From Wyeomyia smithii (lineage: Eukaryota; Arthropoda; Insecta; Diptera; Culicidae), in NCBI RefSeq assembly GCF_029784165.1, contig NC_073695.1, positions 106,386,255-106,450,254 of the forward strand: 64,000 nucleotides of DNA, in the 5' to 3' direction. The notes beneath the pieces are model-generated. The model had not been told where the DNA came from and did not search any database. It saw only the letters and a program-made list of their open reading frames with translations. Positions 58,572 through 64,000 of this stretch are shown one piece after another. Each line of letters starts with the position of its first letter. Positions within the stretch are counted from its first letter, which is position 1. A program made the translations under genes and the position numbers.

Positions 58572-59069
58572 ATATACAGGTACGGAAGAAGCGAAAAATT
58601 TGCGATTAACAAGTGATTTCAACATTCTGTGCCGAACACGCATCAGTACTGGACGTGTTTGGTGATCGGTCCGATAGAGTATAAAACAAAAGACGTGTGA
58701 ACAAGTGTTGGCATTGTTTGCCTGGTCAAGTGAAATAAATCCGGGTTCAAGGTCGTGCCTTTGTGCAACTGTTTCGCATCGTGACTGCCAGCTGGTGCGT
58801 AAGCCGATTTGGCTGCTGGCTGGATTGTGCTACAGCAGTGGACGAGACACAAACGAGGAAAAAGAAGAAGCCATCAGTGTCAGCGAGTTGTATCGCTGTG
58901 TGGAGTGATCTCACACCTGGCTCGCTGCTGGTGGCTGTTTGGTGCTGCTGTATTGGTGCTGCTGGCTGTAACGGCTGCTACTTCGAACGATCGGACAACC
59001 AACCTTACTGGAAGGGAGAAATAAAAAGGTACGTGTTCTTGTCAGCGCTAGTGCGCTAGACTTAGCGCG

Positions 59070-60440
59070 ATGGATGTAGATCCCTCGCCTCCCGCGCCAC
59101 CATCCCCGAACCCCTCTGACCCTGACCCTTCTGTTACCCCCTCCCCTGTTCATTCTTCAGTCCCCCCTCGCCCCAGGCTTTACCCAGACGGAGCCCAGGG
59201 CAGCTATACTGTTTATTTTCGGCCAAAGGCAGGACCGAAATCGAAAAAGTTGAACCTCTTGCAGATTTCTAAAGACCTGACGAAGGAGTACAAGGGCGTG
59301 ACCGAAATTTCCAAGGTCCGGCCTAACAAGCTCCGTGTCGTGGTCGGTAACCTGAAAGAGGCCAACGATATAGCTTGCTCTGAGCTCTTCACACGCGAGT
59401 ATCGCGTTTACATACCCGCACGAGACGTGGAGATCGACGGTGTCATAACCGATTCGAGTCTGTCCGTCGAGTGTATACTGCAAAGTGCCAAAGGGTGCTT
59501 TAAGAACAAAACGTGTCCCGAAGTAAAGGTGCTCGACTGCAAGCAATTGCGGTCAGCATCGATCATCGGTGGCAAAACAGTATACACTCCGTCAGACTCG
59601 TTTCGAGTTACGTTCGCCGGGTCTGCACTACCAAGCCACGTCTCGATCCACCGGGTTCGTCTCCCTGTGAGGCTCTACGTGCCCCGCGTCATGAACTGCC
59701 TGAATTGCAAGCAGTTAGGCCATACAGCCGCCTACTGCTGCAATAAGGCACGTTGTGGCAAGTGTGGGGAGTCTCATGCGGAAGATTCTTGCAGTGTTAA
59801 CGCTGAAAAGTGTATTCACTGCGGAGAAAATCTGCATGAGCTCTCGACATGTGCGGTGTACATGCAGCGCAGGGATAAAATAAAACGGTCTCTCAAAGAG
59901 CGTTCAAAGCGTTCCTACGCGGACATGCTGAAGAAGACCGTTACCACTTCTCCCGTTACTTCGAACCCCTTCGATCTGTTGTCCTCTGATGAAACCGATT
60001 CTGACGATTCACCAGCGGGAGCATCTTACGCCAATCCTGGGGAGTCTAGAAAGAGGAAAAATATTTCCTCTCCTAAACTTCCCAGAAAAGGTCCTAAGAT
60101 TTCTCAAAGTGAAATGAAAGTTACAAACAAACCAAACAGTGCTGCGGAAAAACCGAAGCAAACTCCTCCTGGGCTGGCAAATTTAAAGTCCCAGAAGGAG
60201 TTCCCAGCACTGCCAGGAACATCTAAAACCCCAGTTGCTCCTTTTACACTCCCAGTTGATGAAACAAACTCTGGATTAGTGAAATTTTCTGACATTGTGG
60301 ACTGGATTTTTGAAACTTTCAATGTACCCGATCCAATTAAAATTTTTCTTACAGCATTCCTCCCAACAGTTAGATCATTTTTGAAGCAGTTGACTGCCCA
60401 ATGGCCCCTCCTTGCAGCGATTGTATCCTTCGATGCCTAA
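59070..60440 (+). CDS. I-clade LINE ORF1 (gag-like, three CCHC knuckles), 456 aa
   Basis: ORF1 proteins bind the element RNA and form the ribonucleoprotein needed for retrotransposition. The N-terminus (1-40) is rich in Pro, Ser and Asp. A folded region follows (QGSYTVYFRPKAGPKSKKLN, ISKVRPNKLRVVVGNLKEAN, about 48-105) that resembles the RRM-like part of I-type ORF1. Three zinc knuckles are clear: C210-C213-H218-C223, C229-C232-H236-C241 and C248-C251-H256-C261. A basic, Ser-rich linker (KRSLKERSKRSYADMLKKT, RKRKNISSPK) follows, and the C-terminus (about 410-456) is hydrophobic. ATG 59070 is the first in the frame, directly before the acidic start MDVDPS. Its stop overlaps the start of ORF2 by 8 nt. 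No lesions seen. Confidence 0.9.
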   Translation: MDVDPSPPAPPSPNPSDPDPSVTPSPVHSSVPPRPRLYPDGAQGSYTVYFRPKAGPKSKKLNLLQISKDLTKEYKGVTEISKVRPNKLRVVVGNLKEANDIACSELFTREYRVYIPARDVEIDGVITDSSLSVECILQSAKGCFKNKTCPEVKVLDCKQLRSASIIGGKTVYTPSDSFRVTFAGSALPSHVSIHRVRLPVRLYVPRVMNCLNCKQLGHTAAYCCNKARCGKCGESHAEDSCSVNAEKCIHCGENLHELSTCAVYMQRRDKIKRSLKERSKRSYADMLKKTVTTSPVTSNPFDLLSSDETDSDDSPAGASYANPGESRKRKNISSPKLPRKGPKISQSEMKVTNKPNSAAEKPKQTPPGLANLKSQKEFPALPGTSKTPVAPFTLPVDETNSGLVKFSDIVDWIFETFNVPDPIKIFLTAFLPTVRSFLKQLTAQWPLLAAIVSFDA

Positions 60441-63400
60441 TTCAACTGCGTATATGAAGGATTCTATCTCTGTCTTACAGTGGAATTGTAGAAGTATTTT
60501 ACCAAAAATTGATTCGTTTAAAGTTTTGATAAATAAAAACAAATGCGATGCATTTTCCCTTTGTGAAACTTGGCTTACTTCAAATATTGATCTCAACTTC
60601 CATGATTTTAATATTATTCGCCTTGATCGAGACACCCCATATGGAGGAGTACTTTTAGGGATTGAAAAGTGCTATTCTTTCTATCGTATTAACCTCCCCT
60701 CGATTCCAGGCATCGAAGTTGTCGCATGTCAAATGACAATACAAGGTAAAGAGCTTTGTATTGCCTCAATATATATTCCCCCCAGAGCACAGGTTGGGCA
60801 ACGGCTGCTCTTTGATTTAATAGAACTTCTTCCCTCGCCACGTTTGATTTTGGGAGACTTCAACTCTCATGGCGTGGCTTGGGGTTCCCCATACAATGAT
60901 AACCGCTCCTCTTTAATCTATAACCTTTGCGATGACTTCGACATGACTATTTTAAATAACGGTGAAATGACACGTATCCCGAAACCTCCAGCGCGCCCAA
61001 GCGCTTTGGATCTATCCTTATGTTCGACGTCGCTACGGTTGGATTGCACATGGAAGGTAATCCTCGATCCTCACGGTAGCGACCATCTGCCTATTCTTAT
61101 TTCAATTACTAACGGGTCAACTCGCATGCGACCAATTGACATTCCGTATGACCTCACACGGAATGTCGATTGGAAGTTATACGAGGAAATGATTTCAAAA
61201 GCGGTCGAGTCGATTCAACATCATTCACCACTTGAAGAATACAACCTCCTCGCGGGCTTGATTCTCGACGCCGCGTTGCAAGCCCAAACGAAGAAATATC
61301 CCGGCGTAACGATCAAAGAACGGCCTCCCACTCCGTGGTGGGACCAAGAGTGCTCCGATGTCTACACGCAAAGATCCGACGCGTTTAAGGCCTACCAGAC
61401 GGGAGGTATACCTGGCGACTATTTACGGTATTCGGAGCTTGATACCAAGCTTAAAAGCTTGGCTAAAGCAAAGAAACGTGGATATTGGCGTCGGTTCGTG
61501 AACGAGACGTCGAGGGAGACATCGATGAGCACTCTTTGGAACACATCCCGAAGAATGCGGAATCGCGTAACGGTCAACGAAAGCGAGGAGTCTTCAAGTA
61601 GGTGGATATTTGATTTTGCCAGGAAAGTATGTCCGGACTCTGTTCCTGAGCAAAATATTGTTCGCGATGCGTCTCCGGGCCACGACGCGATAGAATCACC
61701 TTTTACGATGGCAGAATTTTCAGTTGCCCTCCTGTCCTGTAACAATAACGCGCCTGGATTAGATAGAATCAAATTCCACTTGTTGAAGAATCTACCCGGC
61801 AATGCCAAGAGGCGCTTGTTGAACTTGTTCAATAAGTTCCTGGAGCAAAACATTGTACCGCAGGATTGGAGGCAAGTGAAGGTGATCGCCATCCAAAAAC
61901 CAGGGAAACCAGCTTCTAATCACAACTCTTATAGGCCGATTGCAATGCTATCCTGTATCCGGAAATTGATGGAAAAAATGATACTCCGTCGTTTAGACCA
62001 CTGGGTCGAATCAAATGGTCTACTATCAGAAACTCAATTTGGCTTCCGCCGTGCCAAAGGGACGAATGATTGTCTTGCGTTGCTTTCAACAGATATTCAG
62101 CTGGCGTATGCTCGTAAAGAACTAATGGCGTCTGCGTTCTTGGACATTAAGGGGGCTTTTGATTCCGTTTCTATTGACATTCTTTCGGGTAAACTTCACC
62201 GACAAGGATTTTCTCCAATTTTGAACAATTTTTTGCACAATTTGTTGTCCGAAAAGCACATGCATTTTACGCATGGCGATTTGGCAACTTTTCGCATTAG
62301 CTACATGGGTCTTCCCCAGGGCTCATGTTTAAGCCCCCTTCTTTACAACTTTTATGTAAATGACATCGACGAATGTCTGGCAAATTCATGCACGATAAGA
62401 CAACTTGCAGACGACAGTGTAATCTCTGTTACAGGAGCCAAAGCTGCCGATTTGCAAGGACCATTGCAAGATACCTTGGACAATTTGTCTGCTTGGGCTT
62501 TACAGCTAGGTATCGAATTCTCTCCGGAGAAGACTGAGATAGTAGTTTTTTCTAGGAAGCATGAACCTGCTCAGCTTCAAACACAATTAATGGGTAAAAC
62601 GATTTCTCAGGTTTTGGTACACAAATATCTTGGTGTCTGGTTCGACTCTAAAGGCACCTGGGGTTGTCACGTGAGGTATCTGATGAAAAAATGTCAACAA
62701 AGAGTGAATTTTCTTCGTACAATAACCGGACAATGGTGGGGAGCCCATCCAGGAGACCTTATAAGGCTTTACCAAACAACGATATTGTCTGTTATTGAAT
62801 ACGGGTGTTTCTGCTTCCGCTCCGCAGCAAACACACATTTGATCAAACTGGAGCGAATACAATATCGTTGTTTGCGTATCGCCTTAGGTTGCATGCAGTC
62901 GACCCATACGATGAGTTTGGAGGTTTTAGCTGGAGTACTACCATTGAAAAACCGCTTCTGGAGCCTGTCTTCTCGTATTCTAATCAAATGTGAGGTCTTG
63001 AACCGTCCCGTGATTGAAAATTTTGAAAGGTTAATCGAACTTCATTCTCAAACCCGTTTTATGACATTGTATTTCAATCACATGTCCCAAAATATTAACC
63101 CTTCTTCGAATATTCCAAATCGTGTCGACTTATCAAATACTTCTGATTCTACTGTGTTTTTCGATACATCCATGATAGAAGAAACTCGTGGAATCCCGGA
63201 TCATTTACGCGTGCAGCAGATCCCTAAAATTTTTTCCAATAAATATCGAAACATCAACTGCGACAAAATGTACTACACTGACGGATCACTTCTTGATGGG
63301 TCCACTGGCTTCGGTATCTTCAATAACAATTTAACCGTCTCCCATAAGCTCGATAATCCTGCTTCTGTTTACGTCGCAGAACTAGCTGCAATTCAGTACA

Positions 63401-64000
63401 CCCTAGGGATTATCGAAAAAATGCCCACGGACCATTATTTCATCTTTACGGACAGTCTCAGTTCCATTGAGGCTCTCCGATCGATGAAAGATGTTAAGCA
63501 CTCTCCGTATTTCCTGGGGAAAATACGGGAACATCTGAGTGCTTTATCCGAAAAATCTACTCAGATTACCTTAGCGTGGGTCCCTTCTCACTGCTCGATA
63601 CCGGGTAATGAGAAAGCGGACTCTTTGGCTAAGGTGGGCGCAACAAACGGTGATATTTATGAAAGACCAATTGCCTTTAATGAATTTTTCGCACTTGTAC
63701 GTCAGAATACGATCATCTGTTGGCAAAATGCTTGGACCAGAGGGGAATTGGGAAGGTGGTTACATTCCATAATCCCCAAAGTATCGACGAACCCGTGGTT
63801 CAAGGGGTTGGATGTAGGTCGGGATTTCATTTGCGTGATGTCCCGGCTTATGTCCAATCACTATAGATTTGACGCGCTCCTCCGTCGTGTTGGGCTCGGG
63901 GAAAGTGGTATCTGTGCCTGTGGTGAAGGTTATCACGACATAGAGCATGTGGTTTGGTCATGCCCTGTACACCGTGACGCCAGGTCTAAATTAATAGCTT
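60433..64000 (+). CDS. I-clade LINE ORF2: endonuclease, reverse transcriptase, RNase H (3' end beyond window)
   Basis: Open for 1189 codons to the window edge. ATG 60433 overlaps the ORF1 stop (ATGCCTAA), suggesting reinitiation. Residues 12-230 are an APE-type endonuclease: LQWNCRS, CETWL, LGDFNSHG (Asp142) and SDHLPI (Asp217-His218). The RT spans about 430-730: NNNAPGLDRIKFHLLK, NSYRPIAMLSCIRKL, FLDIKGAFDSV (Asp571), GLPQGSCLSPLLYNFY and RQLADDSVIS (Asp660-Asp661). RNase H follows at about 945-1075 with all four acids: Asp950 (YYTDGS), Glu983 (VAELAAI), Asp1007 (FTDSLSS) and Asp1063 (EKADSLA). A Cys/His cluster (CACGEGYH...HVVWSC, 1161-1177) lies near the end. The enzyme nicks the target, copies the RNA there and removes the template. 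Every catalytic residue I can check is present, so this copy may be functional if the missing end is intact. Confidence 0.93.
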   Translation, partial: MPNSTAYMKDSISVLQWNCRSILPKIDSFKVLINKNKCDAFSLCETWLTSNIDLNFHDFNIIRLDRDTPYGGVLLGIEKCYSFYRINLPSIPGIEVVACQMTIQGKELCIASIYIPPRAQVGQRLLFDLIELLPSPRLILGDFNSHGVAWGSPYNDNRSSLIYNLCDDFDMTILNNGEMTRIPKPPARPSALDLSLCSTSLRLDCTWKVILDPHGSDHLPILISITNGSTRMRPIDIPYDLTRNVDWKLYEEMISKAVESIQHHSPLEEYNLLAGLILDAALQAQTKKYPGVTIKERPPTPWWDQECSDVYTQRSDAFKAYQTGGIPGDYLRYSELDTKLKSLAKAKKRGYWRRFVNETSRETSMSTLWNTSRRMRNRVTVNESEESSSRWIFDFARKVCPDSVPEQNIVRDASPGHDAIESPFTMAEFSVALLSCNNNAPGLDRIKFHLLKNLPGNAKRRLLNLFNKFLEQNIVPQDWRQVKVIAIQKPGKPASNHNSYRPIAMLSCIRKLMEKMILRRLDHWVESNGLLSETQFGFRRAKGTNDCLALLSTDIQLAYARKELMASAFLDIKGAFDSVSIDILSGKLHRQGFSPILNNFLHNLLSEKHMHFTHGDLATFRISYMGLPQGSCLSPLLYNFYVNDIDECLANSCTIRQLADDSVISVTGAKAADLQGPLQDTLDNLSAWALQLGIEFSPEKTEIVVFSRKHEPAQLQTQLMGKTISQVLVHKYLGVWFDSKGTWGCHVRYLMKKCQQRVNFLRTITGQWWGAHPGDLIRLYQTTILSVIEYGCFCFRSAANTHLIKLERIQYRCLRIALGCMQSTHTMSLEVLAGVLPLKNRFWSLSSRILIKCEVLNRPVIENFERLIELHSQTRFMTLYFNHMSQNINPSSNIPNRVDLSNTSDSTVFFDTSMIEETRGIPDHLRVQQIPKIFSNKYRNINCDKMYYTDGSLLDGSTGFGIFNNNLTVSHKLDNPASVYVAELAAIQYTLGIIEKMPTDHYFIFTDSLSSIEALRSMKDVKHSPYFLGKIREHLSALSEKSTQITLAWVPSHCSIPGNEKADSLAKVGATNGDIYERPIAFNEFFALVRQNTIICWQNAWTRGELGRWLHSIIPKVSTNPWFKGLDVGRDFICVMSRLMSNHYRFDALLRRVGLGESGICACGEGYHDIEHVVWSCPVHRDARSKLIA

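Larger units (their letters stand above)
58580..64000 (+). mobile_element. I-clade LINE, apparently intact, running off the window
   Basis: The element comprises a 5' UTR (from somewhere after 58580 to 59069), ORF1 59070-60440 and ORF2 from 60433 beyond the window edge. Two-ORF layout with zinc-knuckle ORF1 and an ORF2 holding APE endonuclease, RT and RNase H defines the I group; MosquI of Aedes is a known relative. No stop or frameshift was found in about 4.9 kb of coding sequence. The exact 5' boundary cannot be fixed because the downstream target duplication lies outside the window. The 5' UTR contains several short upstream frames (58705-58908, 58763-59059) with no known function. Confidence 0.85.

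Noticed and set aside
58643..58672. Downstream-promoter (Inr plus DPE) arrangement in the I-element 5' UTR
   Set aside because: TCAGTA at 58643 fits an initiator, but the nearest DPE-like GGTCC sits about four bases too close; not supported without mapped transcripts.
59157..59546. 129-codon minus-strand ORF
   Set aside because: Antisense shadow of the well-supported LINE ORF1.
61419..61892. 157-codon minus-strand ORF
   Set aside because: Antisense shadow of the LINE ORF2.

Overview
The window looks like repeat-dense nuclear DNA from a culicine mosquito, most probably Aedes. The sequence is AT-rich and holds no bacterial gene order. It is packed with LINE clades typical of mosquitoes (LOA/Lian-like, RTE, R1, CR1/Jockey-like and I), a Ty3/gypsy LTR element, a tRNA-derived SINE present twice, and several MITE families. 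The organism call is inference from repeat composition; no host gene was recognised to confirm it.

Layout. 0-6.4 kb: a broken mariner-type (ITm) transposase and a hAT-like MITE with an 8-bp target duplication that itself carries a later insertion. 6.4-15.3 kb: two LOA-type LINEs on the minus strand. The first is split inside its RNase H domain by a complete but decayed gypsy element (6831-12052, 199-bp LTRs, CTAG duplication). The second lacks its reverse transcriptase yet keeps a 482-codon reading frame. 15.5-16.9 kb: an RTE LINE with its front half inverted. 16.9-20.5 kb: no recognisable gene, partly CpG-rich. 20.5-27 kb: LINE fragments, a SINE, a large RTE remnant and two TA-flanked MITEs. 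27-30.8 kb: no gene recognised. 30.8-33.6 kb: an RTE cut by a foldback element with about 0.6-kb inverted arms. 33.6-41.2 kb: tandem repeats, a CR1/Jockey-like LINE (+) and long unassigned AT-rich DNA.

41.2-48.1 kb: CR1/Jockey-like, R1 and LOA LINEs (all minus), with a SINE and a TA-flanked MITE inserted in them. 48.1-51.6 kb: no gene recognised; one GC-rich patch. 51.6-58.6 kb: a cluster of DNA transposons (a PIF/Harbinger-like MITE, a pogo-like element with a relic HTH exon, an element with repeated TTCGGAC motifs, and a palindromic element with an 8-bp duplication). 58.6-64 kb: the best preserved item, an I-clade LINE (+) with intact ORF1 (three zinc knuckles) and an ORF2 (endonuclease, RT, RNase H) open to the window edge; the two ORFs overlap by 8 nt.

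Together the window reads as a stack of insertions of different ages. Several insertions can be dated relative to one another because target duplications and interrupted reading frames are still visible. The I-clade LINE is the only element here that could plausibly still make its own proteins. All identifications rest on motifs read by eye; no database search was possible.
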